Assembly (NCBI GenBank): GCA_016722045.1
Contig: JADKGY010000032.1
Coordinates: 161,001 to 225,000, forward strand
DNA from: Candidatus Opimibacter skivensis
GTDB lineage: Bacteria > Bacteroidota > Bacteroidia > Chitinophagales > Saprospiraceae
Direction: 5' to 3'
DNA: 64,000 nt
In this document: positions 10,347 through 19,381 of the stretch, in pieces
Layout: each line of letters opens with the position of its first letter
How positions within the stretch are numbered: the stretch's first letter is position 1
Made by a program: the position numbers and the translations under genes
Notes under the pieces: generated by a model
Database searches by the model: none
What the model was told of the DNA's origin: nothing
What the model saw: the letters and a program-made list of their open reading frames with translations, nothing else

Positions 10347-12878
10347 TTAATTTTCATTAAATTCTTCTTCATATGTTTTTGGATCAAAATGATCGATGAT
10401 ACCATTTTGCCGTCGCATGGCATTATACTTATTGCAATCCGTTTCGATATCAAGTCCTCCAACCGGCTTTTCAAATTTTGCATTCGGGTCATAATCGGTT
10501 GTAGTGGAATTTTCAAGACGACCAAGAAATGCTTTAAAGAATGGCCTCGCCATCACTGCCCCCTGTCCATCAGCCAATGAATTAAATCGAATCCAGGGAT
10601 CTTCTCCACCCACCCAGGTCCCAACGACCAATGAGGGTGTCACACCCATAAACCATCCATCCACATAATCATTTGTTGTCCCTGTCTTACCGCCTACCTC
10701 ACTCTTAAAATCCCTGAATGCATAATCCGCAGCAAACTTCAACATATCCACCATGACCGCATTTGCTTTAGGAGGCAAGGCGACCTGTTCTTCTTTGACT
10801 GCCCTGTATATTACTTTTCCATTCGGGTCTTCAATGGAACTAACAAAGTATGGTTTGACAAATACACCATTATTCGCAAACGTACAATAAGCGCCCGTCA
10901 TCTCCATGACACTCAGGTCGGCAGCCCCAAGACAAATAGAAGGTTGATTTGGTACTCTATATTCACCATCAGACCTGCGTGTTGAACTATCAATGCCCAT
11001 ATTATTAATCAATCCTCTCACGACATTCGCATTGCCCAATTGTTGCATCAGGAATACAGAAATCGTATTTCGGGAATCCCGCAGACCTTCAAACAATGTG
11101 AATGTTCTGCCGGTGTATTTCCCATCTGCATTATTAGGGGTCCATGATGACTGAAGTCCAAAGCTACCATCACCGGGTCCAATGGTATAAGGCTGATCCA
11201 GCACAGGGAAACATGGTGAAATGCCCTGCAGGGTAATAGCAGTAGCATATACAAATGGTTTAAATGTTGACCCTACCTGCCGGCTTGCACCGGTGTGATC
11301 AAACTGAAAGTATTTATTATTTATTCCTCCAACCCATGTCTTGACTTCACCGGTTTTAGGATCAATAGCTAAAATGCCGGTCTGCAAAAATTTTCTGTGA
11401 TATTTAATGGAATCCAAAGGAGACATGTGGGCCTTCTTTTCACCTTTTGGATTGTAATCAAATACCATCATGTCTACCGGAGTATTCATCTCCTTCATAA
11501 CTTCTTTTTGAAAATCATTCCAGATTGACGCCAGTTGTGGCCACAATTCACCTGTCATCACTTCTTTATATTTCTTACCGCGATCAGGACTTATTGTTTT
11601 TCCTGATACAAGGCGCGCGATACGTCCGGCTTTTTGTGTTTCCTGAAGAATATTTTCGATATCCCAGTCTGTCAGCTGAATATCATGAGCCGCCTGAATT
11701 TTGTCAAGTATTTCATTTAATCTGGCTTCACGCAACCCGACATAACGACCACTCTGCCGTATCAAATGAGTAAGGGATTCCTTCCTGATTTTCTTTTGCA
11801 TGTCGTCAGCATGATAGGTCCACGGATCCATGCCTTCCCAGACTTTATTGTATTTCTCCTGTACAGAAGACATGTGCTTCCACATCTCTTCTTCAGCCAT
11901 TTGCTGCATGTCCAGATCGATGGTGGTATACACTTTCAAACCATCTTCATAAATATTATATTTCTCACCATTCGATTTGCGATACTCAGCTTTTTCAAAA
12001 AGAGCTTTGAGCCAATTGGCTAATTCAGCTCTGAAATAAGGAGCAGGTCCGGTTTCATGACTTTGTCTGCTGAAATGAGAAAGATCCAAAGGGAGCACTC
12101 TGAGAGAATCATATTGATGCCTTGTGATATAATCCTCTTTGCGCATCTGATTCAAGACGATCATTCTCCGACTCATGACAGTATCTGGCCGGCGGATTGG
12201 ATTAAATAAAGCCGGATTGTTCAACATACCGATGAGCGTAGCGGCCTCCTCTATTTTCAGATCTTTTTGATTTTTCCCAAAATAAATTTCGGATGCTGCA
12301 CTGATCCCATATGCCCCGTAGATAAAATTGAACTTATTGAGATACATCGCCAGGATTTCCTGCTTTGTATATTGTTTTTCAAGCTTTACAGCAGTGATCC
12401 ATTCTTTAAACTTAGTGATGACAAGCGTCCATGTTTTTTTCATTTTCCCCATACCTTCAAAGTCGGGTCGGTCAAACAGAAGCTTTGCTAATTGCTGCGT
12501 AATGGTACTGCCTCCTCCTTTCCGTGTATTGAACGTGATGACGCCCATTATGACCCTTGACAGCGCCTGAACATCAACGCCGGAATGCGAAAAATACCGC
12601 ACATCTTCCGTGGCAACCAGGGCGTCTATCAGAAAAGGATTTAGCTCATTATAAGTGACAGGCAACCGGTTTTGGGTGTAGTATCTTCCGATCTCACGAC
12701 TTTTAATATCAATGACCTGTGTGGCAAGCTCAAAGTCCGGATTTTCCAATTGCTTGAAATCGGGTAAGCCCTGAAAAGAGAGTATGACAAAAAACAGGAT
12801 AAACAATACAGCAAAGGTGATGGCAGCATACCACATCCTTTTACCATATCTGGTATACGAAGAATTCCTGTTTTCCAT
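10347..12878 (-). CDS. Penicillin-binding protein 1A (transglycosylase/transpeptidase)
   Basis: An 843-residue bifunctional class A PBP that polymerises lipid II glycan strands and cross-links peptides in the periplasm. After a short cytoplasmic basic N-terminus there is one transmembrane anchor (about residues 15-35). The GT51 domain has the catalytic Glu91 in ATEDVRYF and the GGSTITQQLAKLL block. The transpeptidase domain has STFK (Ser537), SRN and KTGTT motifs. The ATG at 12878 is chosen because a longer frame reading from 12956 would overlap aroB and add an untypical leader. It follows aroB by 38 bp on the same strand, suggesting a shared transcript. Length is normal for PBP1A in this phylum. 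Confidence 0.95.
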   Translation of the reverse strand: MENRNSSYTRYGKRMWYAAITFAVLFILFFVILSFQGLPDFKQLENPDFELATQVIDIKSREIGRYYTQNRLPVTYNELNPFLIDALVATEDVRYFSHSGVDVQALSRVIMGVITFNTRKGGGSTITQQLAKLLFDRPDFEGMGKMKKTWTLVITKFKEWITAVKLEKQYTKQEILAMYLNKFNFIYGAYGISAASEIYFGKNQKDLKIEEAATLIGMLNNPALFNPIRRPDTVMSRRMIVLNQMRKEDYITRHQYDSLRVLPLDLSHFSRQSHETGPAPYFRAELANWLKALFEKAEYRKSNGEKYNIYEDGLKVYTTIDLDMQQMAEEEMWKHMSSVQEKYNKVWEGMDPWTYHADDMQKKIRKESLTHLIRQSGRYVGLREARLNEILDKIQAAHDIQLTDWDIENILQETQKAGRIARLVSGKTISPDRGKKYKEVMTGELWPQLASIWNDFQKEVMKEMNTPVDMMVFDYNPKGEKKAHMSPLDSIKYHRKFLQTGILAIDPKTGEVKTWVGGINNKYFQFDHTGASRQVGSTFKPFVYATAITLQGISPCFPVLDQPYTIGPGDGSFGLQSSWTPNNADGKYTGRTFTLFEGLRDSRNTISVFLMQQLGNANVVRGLINNMGIDSSTRRSDGEYRVPNQPSICLGAADLSVMEMTGAYCTFANNGVFVKPYFVSSIEDPNGKVIYRAVKEEQVALPPKANAVMVDMLKFAADYAFRDFKSEVGGKTGTTNDYVDGWFMGVTPSLVVGTWVGGEDPWIRFNSLADGQGAVMARPFFKAFLGRLENSTTTDYDPNAKFEKPVGGLDIETDCNKYNAMRRQNGIIDHFDPKTYEEEFNEN

Positions 12879-12916
12879 GTTTATATAATGATCCCTAGCT
12901 TCTATTTTTCCTCTAT

Positions 12917-13990
12917 CTAACGAAAAGGTACGGATTTGACTTGTGCCCGCACCCACTCAAAACTCTCTATAATGGCATTCTCCTCTACCGGTATATCCCA
13001 ACCGCAAGATCCTATTTTATCAGGCAGGCTGAAACCCACTCTGCCTTTCGATTTCTTTTTATCACCCCCTATCCAGGGAAGTACCATTTCAACGCCCGGC
13101 AAAGAAACAACTTCAGGGCTAAGTAAACGACTTATTACTTGTGTAATGGATTCAAAATCGGCACTATTCAGCAAGCCCATTGAAACTGCAATTCTTGACT
13201 CTGTCAACATCCCGATAGCTACACATTGCCCGTGTGTCACCGGATTCCGGCTAGCTAAATAGAAACTTTCAAGGGCATGACCAATCGTGTGACCAAAATT
13301 GAGCACTTTTCTTAGTCCCTGTTCTCTTAAGTCACTTTCGACGATTTTAACTTTTACAGCTATATTTTCTTCAAATATCTCTGCCCAATTCAATTCATTT
13401 ATTGTCTTTACACCAGATACTATATCCCAAAGTGGTTGGCTGCCGATGATGGCATGTTTCACAATCTCTGCCATCCCTGAAGTGATTTCAAGAGGTGGTA
13501 AAGTTTCCAAAAATGATGGATCAATCCAAATGAAAGATGGATTTTGAATCAGGCCGATATAGTTTTTGAAACCCTTATAGTCTACCCCCAGCTTACCGCC
13601 GATTGAGGCATCAGACATTGATAAAAGGGTCGTAGGAATATGCCCAAAACGAATACCCCGTTGAAAACATGCTGCTGCAAATCCACCCATATCACACACC
13701 ACACCACCTCCAACATTCAATATTATCGAATCCCTGTCAGCCCCTTTTTCAATCAGCGCTGACCAGATGTATTTGCATGTCTCCAGATTTTTATTTTGTT
13801 CACCGGATTTTGTAACGATGATTCTCGGATTGTCGACTAAGTATTCAATTTTGGGTACACAGCATCGGGCAGTATTTTCATCACAAATGATAAATACTGA
13901 AAGTGGCTGATGATCATCAATTACTTTTTTCAGGCCATCACGGACATCGCCACTGTAAATAGGACCAAGAGAAGAAGAGAAAATTTTCAT
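12917..13990 (-). CDS. aroB: 3-dehydroquinate synthase
   Basis: A 357-residue NAD- and metal-dependent enzyme that converts DAHP to 3-dehydroquinate, the second step of the shikimate pathway. The NAD-binding GGGVVCDMGGF block, PTTLLSMSDASIGGK, and the metal-site region GHTIGHALE are all visible. Length is typical. The start overlaps the end of the upstream small monooxygenase gene by 4 bp, so they are probably translationally coupled. aroA, another shikimate gene, lies about 1.6 kb away on the other strand. No chorismate or DAHP synthase gene is seen in the window. Confidence 0.96.
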   Translation of the reverse strand: MKIFSSSLGPIYSGDVRDGLKKVIDDHQPLSVFIICDENTARCCVPKIEYLVDNPRIIVTKSGEQNKNLETCKYIWSALIEKGADRDSIILNVGGGVVCDMGGFAAACFQRGIRFGHIPTTLLSMSDASIGGKLGVDYKGFKNYIGLIQNPSFIWIDPSFLETLPPLEITSGMAEIVKHAIIGSQPLWDIVSGVKTINELNWAEIFEENIAVKVKIVESDLREQGLRKVLNFGHTIGHALESFYLASRNPVTHGQCVAIGMLTESRIAVSMGLLNSADFESITQVISRLLSPEVVSLPGVEMVLPWIGGDKKKSKGRVGFSLPDKIGSCGWDIPVEENAIIESFEWVRAQVKSVPFR

Positions 13991-14286
13991 GCCAGAGTTT
14001 CAATCGGATTCAATGTCCATGCACGGGCTTTGCCTGAAAATAAAGGTTTGACGGCTGACCATGTTTTTTGAAATAAATCGGATGTCCTGTACGATTCAAG
14101 ATCAGCTTCAGATTGCCACATACTTATCGTCCAAAGGATTGTCTTGCCTTCATTCTCACTTTGCAGCAATTCGAGGCCTATACATCCGGCGCGGGATCGA
14201 ATCTGATTTTTTACTCCTTCAAAGATATCCAAAAATAAAGCCTCTCTCCCGGGCTCCATCTCCATCAATACAATTCGTTTTATCAT
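13987..14286 (-). CDS. Antibiotic-biosynthesis-monooxygenase (ABM) domain protein
   Basis: A 99-residue protein with the ferredoxin-like ABM fold used by quinol monooxygenases and some heme-degrading enzymes. The pattern KRIVLMEMEPGREALFLDIF, then CIGLELLQSENEGKTILWTISMW in short strands, and the ESY-like DLESYRTSDLF region fit the family. No substrate can be named. It may simply be a small dimeric accessory enzyme. It overlaps aroB by 4 bp and is the first gene of that minus-strand run; the promoter should lie in the roughly 210 bp shared with phoH. Confidence 0.8.
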   Translation of the reverse strand: MIKRIVLMEMEPGREALFLDIFEGVKNQIRSRAGCIGLELLQSENEGKTILWTISMWQSEADLESYRTSDLFQKTWSAVKPLFSGKARAWTLNPIETLA

Positions 14287-14427
14287 ACTTATCTGGCTAG
14301 TAGAATGTTAGCTATTGAAAAAAAATTACTTTGGCACTGAAATGAATATACAAAGGATTAATTCAGTACTTATTAACTCAATCTTTACAAAAAGAACAAG
14401 TTAAATAAAGCTTTACACATGCAACAG

Positions 14428-14459
14428 TTGAACCTTCCGTCAAATAAATTGTAAATTTA
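14428..14459 (+). promoter_or_regulatory. Possible promoter of the phoH-aroA pair
   Basis: A TTG at 14428-14430 and TAAATTTA at 14452-14459 are separated by 21 bases, close to the Bacteroidota pattern TTTG-N19-21-TAnnTTTG (last base differs). It lies about 40 bases before the phoH start. A three-codon open frame ATG AAT CAC TAA at 14471-14482 lies between it and the gene. Confidence 0.4.
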
Positions 14460-14499
14460 GCAGGAACCCTATGAATCACTAACCAAGGAATAACTAGAT

Positions 14500-15546
14500 T
14501 TGACACGAACTAACAGTAAAAAAGAAATCGGAACAACAAAAGCAAACGCTAAAGAAAAGAGTGAGATTGCATTGACGATAGAGGACCTTGATCCACTTGA
14601 ATTATTCGGTCAAAACAACAGCAAACTCAACTTATTCAGGAAGGCCTTCCCCGAAGTAGTGGTCACCTCCAGAGGCAACCAGATCAAACTGGTCGGTAAG
14701 AAAAAAGAAACCCAAAGCGCCAAGGATAAATTTGAAATGATGGTCCGCATCCTGAAGGACCAGAAAATTCTCCCTATGCAGACCGTTGAAGAGCTTCTCA
14801 ATGGCACGCATACCTTCGAAGGTGAGCAACCCATGATCGGAGACGATAATGTCATTCTCTATGGACGGACAGGAAAACCTATCCGGGCCAAGACCCGCAA
14901 TCAGAAGAAAATGGTCAAAGCTTCAGAAACACATGATGTTGTTTTTGCAGTCGGACCAGCCGGAACAGGAAAGACATATACAGCCGTAGCATTGGCGGTG
15001 AGGGCGTTAAAAAATTCTATTGTTAAAAAGATAATCCTCACTCGTCCTGCAGTTGAAGCCGGTGAAAATCTTGGTTTTCTCCCAGGTGATCTGAAAGAAA
15101 AAATAGATCCTTATCTCAGGCCTCTGTATGATGCTCTTGATGATATGATTCAGATCGATAAGCTCAATTATTTCATGCAGAATCGCATCATTGAGATCGC
15201 ACCGCTTGCCTATATGCGTGGAAGGACGCTCGACAATGCATTCATCATACTTGATGAAGCTCAAAATGCTACGATACCACAGATCAAAATGTTCCTGACA
15301 CGTCTGGGCCCTTCAGCGAAATGTATTGTCACAGGTGACCTCACGCAGATTGATTTACCTCGCAGTGTCCATTCTGGTTTGAAAAAAGCCATCGATCTAT
15401 TGTCCCATGTCAATGGCATTTCGACCATCCGGCTTAACGCCGATGATGTGGTACGTCACCGTTTAGTGAAAGATATCATCATTGCTTTCGATAAGGATGG
15501 TGCACTACGAAGAGCGGAAGAGGAGAAAATGGACGAGGAAGAATAA
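14500..15546 (+). CDS. PhoH-family ATPase
   Basis: A 348-residue cytoplasmic P-loop NTPase of the PhoH/YbeZ family, linked to RNA metabolism and ribosome assembly in other bacteria. Walker A is GPAGTGKT (about residues 153-160) and Walker B is FIILDEAQN. The N-terminal half contains a KH-like portion. The start is TTG: an in-frame stop lies at 14491-14493 and no ATG occurs before the conserved domain begins. AAGGAA at 14485-14490 gives a plausible ribosome site. The first 25 residues are Lys/Thr-rich. aroA begins 6 bp after its stop, so both are on one message. Confidence 0.93.
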   Translation: MTRTNSKKEIGTTKANAKEKSEIALTIEDLDPLELFGQNNSKLNLFRKAFPEVVVTSRGNQIKLVGKKKETQSAKDKFEMMVRILKDQKILPMQTVEELLNGTHTFEGEQPMIGDDNVILYGRTGKPIRAKTRNQKKMVKASETHDVVFAVGPAGTGKTYTAVALAVRALKNSIVKKIILTRPAVEAGENLGFLPGDLKEKIDPYLRPLYDALDDMIQIDKLNYFMQNRIIEIAPLAYMRGRTLDNAFIILDEAQNATIPQIKMFLTRLGPSAKCIVTGDLTQIDLPRSVHSGLKKAIDLLSHVNGISTIRLNADDVVRHRLVKDIIIAFDKDGALRRAEEEKMDEEE

Positions 15547-15552
15547 TTCATT

Positions 15553-16806
15553 ATGTCTACGATTTACCGTGTCTCATGTGCACAGCCTAAGCTGAAAGGA
15601 ACGATCATCCTCGAACCTTCGAAAAGTATTTCTAACAGAGTGCTGATCATCCAATCACTTTGTAAAGATCCTTTCACAATTCACAATCTGAGCAAAAGTG
15701 ATGATACAGTTGTCTTACAAAAAATGCTTTCGGCTGATGGTGAAAAGTTATATGCCGGACATGCGGGAAGCAGCTACAGGTTTATGACGGCAAGATCCGT
15801 ACTCGGTAATCGCGAAATTGTACTGGATGCATCTGAGCAGCTTCGCCATCGCCCTATCGGAACATTAGTCAAAGCACTTCAGACACTCGGTGCGGATATT
15901 ACTTATATCAACAAAGAAGGATTTCCACCGCTTAGAATCAAACCTGCATCCATTGGTAAGGATGTGCATGAGGTCACACTTCATGCAGGTATGAGCAGCC
16001 AGTACACAAGTGCATTGCTGATGATAGCACCTTGTCTTCCGGAAGGTCTGACCATTCATCTCGCGGATGATCCTGTTTCCCTGCCTTATATAAAGATGAC
16101 CCTGGCGGTCATGGAGTGGTTTGGTGCATCTCATGTATGGGAGGGAAATACAATCAAAGTAAAACATAGCGAATACATCGCAAAAGACTTCACTGTTGAA
16201 GGAGATTGGTCAGCTGCTTCATATTTCTATTCAGCAGTTGCATTGGCTGAAAAGGCTGAAATTCGTATTGAAGGTGTTGTTGAAAAAAGTTTACAGGGCG
16301 ATGCTGTACTAAAAGATATCTATCATCAATTTGGCGTAGAGACTATTTTTATTGAGAATGGCATGATGATAAAGAAGATCGCCAATCATGAAAAGATAAA
16401 AGAGTTTAGCTATGATTTTTCTTCCTGTCCGGATATAGCCCAAACCGTGATGGTGACGATGGCCGGGCTGGGCATCAAAGGAAAATTATCGGGTCTACGC
16501 ACACTTCGTATCAAAGAGACGGATCGCATCACTGCCATGCAGACTGAATTGACCAAAGTCAAAACAACATTGGAGGTCGAAGAAGGCACTGACCTGTCAT
16601 GCAAACTTTTTGGAAAGGCGCGATGGAAAGACAAAGCGAAGTTCAATACATATGAAGATCATCGCATGGCGATGTGCTTTACTCCATTGGCATGTATTCA
16701 CCCCATTGTAATCAGAGACGCAGAGGTAGTGAGTAAATCTTATCCAGGTTTCTGGAAAGACATGAACACGATAGGCGTGACGAGTGAGAGAGTGAAAATG
16801 AAGTGA
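15553..16806 (+). CDS. aroA: 3-phosphoshikimate 1-carboxyvinyltransferase (EPSP synthase)
   Basis: A 417-residue enzyme that joins phosphoenolpyruvate to shikimate-3-phosphate. Visible signatures are PSKSISNR near the N-terminus, RPIGTLVKAL, GDWSAASYF, KETDRI and YEDHRMAM. The loop usually written GNAGTAMR appears as GHAGSSYRF, so several residues next to the PEP site differ from the E. coli form. Gly at the glyphosate-critical position is kept. It follows phoH by 6 bp. The last codons and stop lead straight into a GTGAGATGT microsatellite. Confidence 0.95.
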   Translation: MSTIYRVSCAQPKLKGTIILEPSKSISNRVLIIQSLCKDPFTIHNLSKSDDTVVLQKMLSADGEKLYAGHAGSSYRFMTARSVLGNREIVLDASEQLRHRPIGTLVKALQTLGADITYINKEGFPPLRIKPASIGKDVHEVTLHAGMSSQYTSALLMIAPCLPEGLTIHLADDPVSLPYIKMTLAVMEWFGASHVWEGNTIKVKHSEYIAKDFTVEGDWSAASYFYSAVALAEKAEIRIEGVVEKSLQGDAVLKDIYHQFGVETIFIENGMMIKKIANHEKIKEFSYDFSSCPDIAQTVMVTMAGLGIKGKLSGLRTLRIKETDRITAMQTELTKVKTTLEVEEGTDLSCKLFGKARWKDKAKFNTYEDHRMAMCFTPLACIHPIVIRDAEVVSKSYPGFWKDMNTIGVTSERVKMK

Positions 16807-16860
16807 GATGTGAGATGTGAGATGAGATGTGAGATGTGAGACGTGAGACGTTGAGTGGTC
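16804..16860. repeat. GTGAGATGT microsatellite
   Basis: Six or seven imperfect copies of GTGAGATGT/GTGAGACGT start at the aroA stop codon. The unit resembles the much longer GTGAGA tract at 43757-44240. Confidence 0.85.
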
Positions 16861-16895
16861 AGGCAAGATAATTTGGTTGTAGAGACGTCGATTTT

Positions 16896-16943
16896 GTTGC
16901 TGAGCTGTAGCACAAGGCGGCGAATAAGCAGGTCGAAGCATCG
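16896..16943. repeat. Dispersed palindromic repeat, copy 2
   Basis: Core GTTGCTGAGCTGTAGCAC followed by a spacer and GGTCGAAGCATCG. It is framed by GAGACG on the left and CGTCTC on the right, which are complementary. The rest of the gene-free stretch 16807-17172 holds two copies of a TCCTGTTTGACCC...CTTTGC unit (about 16948-16985 and 17026-17063) and a further CGCCTTTGCGAG at about 17158-17170. No gene is supported there. Confidence 0.75.
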
Positions 16944-17172
16944 CGTCTCCTGTTTGACCCTTTTGGGGATTTACGCCTTTGCAGGATTTTATTAGAATTC
17001 TACTTCAATTACCGATTTATCGCCTTTCCTGTTTGACCCATTTGCGTCTTTGCACCTTTGCGAGCCATTTTAATTCTCTGATGTTCGAGTGTCTCTGACC
17101 TCGAACTTGCAAAAATCTCTGACTTCGATCAAGCAAAAAAAATCCTTTACGGCTTAGCGCCTTTGCGAGAAA

Positions 17173-17850
17173 TTATTTACACTCCATTTCAGTGATCTGA
17201 GAAAGATTATCCACCATGACATGACCATTGTATCCCGCATCAGCATCATCTGCAAAATATGCTGCAATGGTTATGAAAGAGTAATCCTCTTTTGGCCACA
17301 ACACAAAATTATATTCCTTCCAGTTTGCATGATCTACCGGATAAGACTGACCTAAAAGTTCGGCTAGATCACATGATTTATTTCCGCCCCATATTCTCAA
17401 TACAGCAGGGGAAATAAAATTCTCAAGCTTAGCATTTGATCGCATCGTCCCGCTCCTATAGGAATCTGATCTTGCAAGGAATGCAGAAAATGAGTAGCAT
17501 TTGTCTTTTTTAAGAACTTGTGTCAACTTCTGGGAGACACTTTCATATGTACCATTATACCTCACGACAAGTCCCAGATAAGTCTTACCATCAAACGATT
17601 GCATACTCACATCCCAGGCATGTGCAGGCACAGGATGAATATCAGGAGGGGTCTCTCCCGGAAACAAAGCATGACCACAATCATTCCAGCCTACTATTGA
17701 TGGTGTGTAGGCAGTCCCTGCTCTTGGTATATCTTCAAATGAAGGATTATCCAGATAAATTGTATCCTGTCCGGATAAAGTATGAGCGATCAATAACTGC
17801 ATTCCCGTCACACAAAATAAAAATTGAAAAATCAAATTTCTTGTTTTCAT
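17173..17850 (-). CDS. Secreted protein, paralogue of the OmpA-domain neighbour
   Basis: A 225-residue exported protein with a cleavable signal (about residues 1-28, ending near LSGQD). It has no named domain that I can assign with certainty; the NPSFED opening and beta-rich pattern look like a galactose-binding-like jelly roll. It is closely similar along its whole length to residues about 25-220 of the next gene upstream (18016-19239), sharing PRAGTAYTP, GWNDCG, FPGETPPDIHPVP and VVRYN blocks. The paralogue adds an OmpA domain that this copy lacks. The two arose by tandem duplication. Function unknown; an extracellular binding or matrix role is possible. Confidence 0.8.
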   Translation of the reverse strand: MKTRNLIFQFLFCVTGMQLLIAHTLSGQDTIYLDNPSFEDIPRAGTAYTPSIVGWNDCGHALFPGETPPDIHPVPAHAWDVSMQSFDGKTYLGLVVRYNGTYESVSQKLTQVLKKDKCYSFSAFLARSDSYRSGTMRSNAKLENFISPAVLRIWGGNKSCDLAELLGQSYPVDHANWKEYNFVLWPKEDYSFITIAAYFADDADAGYNGHVMVDNLSQITEMECK

Positions 17851-17964
17851 AGCCGGAGATAAATTGTCATCATAAATGTGTGATTAAGATATGACTTTTT
17901 TACTCACGCCTCTCGAAAGCCCCGACAAAACATATCGATTAAATAATTAAAACTGTCGTACACG

Positions 17965-18016
17965 GAAAACAACTCATTCACTACTACTTACTACTTACTA
18001 CTTACTACTGACTACT
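17965..18016. repeat. CTACTTA microsatellite
   Basis: About five copies of a TACTACT(T)A unit between the two paralogous secreted-protein genes, ending at the stop of the OmpA-domain gene. Confidence 0.8.
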
Positions 18017-19239
18017 CACTTCAGCGAAAGTATCTTAATCTCCACACGCTGATTTTTCAACCGCGCATCCCTGTTATATTTATCATAGGGAATCAAAGGA
18101 TCATGTTTGCCATACCCCTTGTAACTAAGCCGGGCCTCGGGAATTCCCTGGGAGATTAGATAATCCTGTACAGATTTTGCCCGTGCAGTCGAAAGTGCAT
18201 TACAATATTCCTCAGAAGGAATTGTATTGGTGTGGCCACCGATCTCTATAGTTGTCTTTGGATAGGATTTCAGATAATCAGCAAGTTCATCCAGCACCTT
18301 ATACGAATCTGACAAAAGATTGATTGAATCCGCATTGAAATAAAGATGTGTGAGCCTGATCTTTTGCCCAACAAATAATTTTGTTTGATCCAGTTCAGGC
18401 AACAAATTTGCCTTAAATACTTTCGGTGGAACAGATATTGTTTTAGTATCGACATTAGATGATGAGCCACCAGTCTTTGTTTTTGTCGTTGTACTGCTAT
18501 GGGATCCGCCTGATGTAGTGGTTGATTCTACTTTTGTAGGTAATTCATACATGACTCCTATGAGATCCTGCGGTATGAGAGGACAATCTACAGGAACTAT
18601 ATCCGATAATCCATCGACCAGGATATGTCCGTTGTACGCTTCAAGTATTGGTGTTTTATAAAAAGCTTCAATGGTGATATACTTATGCGTTTGCTGTGGA
18701 TGGAATAAAAATTTAAATAGCTTCCAATCCGAATTTGCTATAGCCGGTGATTCGCCGAGCAATTCAGCTTTATCACAAAATGAATTTCCACCCCAGATCT
18801 GTAATACAGCAGGTCTTACAAAGTTTTCAAGAACTGAATTTGATCTTGTCGTGCCGCTTTTATATTGATCCGACCTCGATAGAAAAGCTGAAAATGCATA
18901 GCATGTCCCTCCTATAACCGGTGATGACAATGCCTGTGAAAGTGATTCATATGTATCATTATATCTCACGACCATACCGAGGTATGTGTCCCCATCATAA
19001 GCCGGTTTAGAGACTTCCCATGCAACTACCGGTACAGGATGAATATCCGGAGGAGTTTCGCCTGGAAATTTTGAAAGACCACAATCATTCCAGCCTTTTA
19101 TCGCAGGTGTATACGCAGTGCCTGCCCTCGGCATATCCTCAAAGGAAGGATTTTGCAGAGTGATAACTTCCTGGCCCGTGACTAACAAGGCGAAAGAAAA
19201 ACAAAGGATAAAAGAAAAGAGAAAATGGGTGTAACGCAT
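18016..19239 (-). CDS. OmpA-family envelope protein with jelly-roll-like N-terminal domain
   Basis: A 407-residue exported protein. The signal peptide spans about residues 1-24. The N-terminal part (about 25-215) is paralogous to the neighbouring 225-residue protein. A Ser/Thr/Gly-rich linker (about 225-265) follows. The C-terminus (about 290-407) is an OmpA/MotB-like peptidoglycan-binding domain, with LYFNADS, IEIGGHTN and RAKSVQDYLISQGI blocks and the NRRV-like NQRVEI end. It probably tethers its N-terminal domain to the cell wall. The ATG at 19239 gives a normal signal; an upstream in-frame ATG at 19272 adds eleven residues. Confidence 0.87.
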   Translation of the reverse strand: MRYTHFLFSFILCFSFALLVTGQEVITLQNPSFEDMPRAGTAYTPAIKGWNDCGLSKFPGETPPDIHPVPVVAWEVSKPAYDGDTYLGMVVRYNDTYESLSQALSSPVIGGTCYAFSAFLSRSDQYKSGTTRSNSVLENFVRPAVLQIWGGNSFCDKAELLGESPAIANSDWKLFKFLFHPQQTHKYITIEAFYKTPILEAYNGHILVDGLSDIVPVDCPLIPQDLIGVMYELPTKVESTTTSGGSHSSTTTKTKTGGSSSNVDTKTISVPPKVFKANLLPELDQTKLFVGQKIRLTHLYFNADSINLLSDSYKVLDELADYLKSYPKTTIEIGGHTNTIPSEEYCNALSTARAKSVQDYLISQGIPEARLSYKGYGKHDPLIPYDKYNRDARLKNQRVEIKILSLK

Positions 19240-19381
19240 GCTTGATATTATATGCCTGTTTGAATTTATCATCCGATCCTGAAAAATTAATTCAAATGTG
19301 GCTTAAAGACAATGCTTTGAACGTTTTATTAGACCATAGTGGTGTATCTGTCTACATATTTTCAACCTGCTTATGTTTTTA

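Noticed and set aside
12879..12956. Longer PBP1A start
   Set aside because: Overlaps aroB and adds residues without membrane or domain character; the ATG at 12878 directly precedes the anchor.
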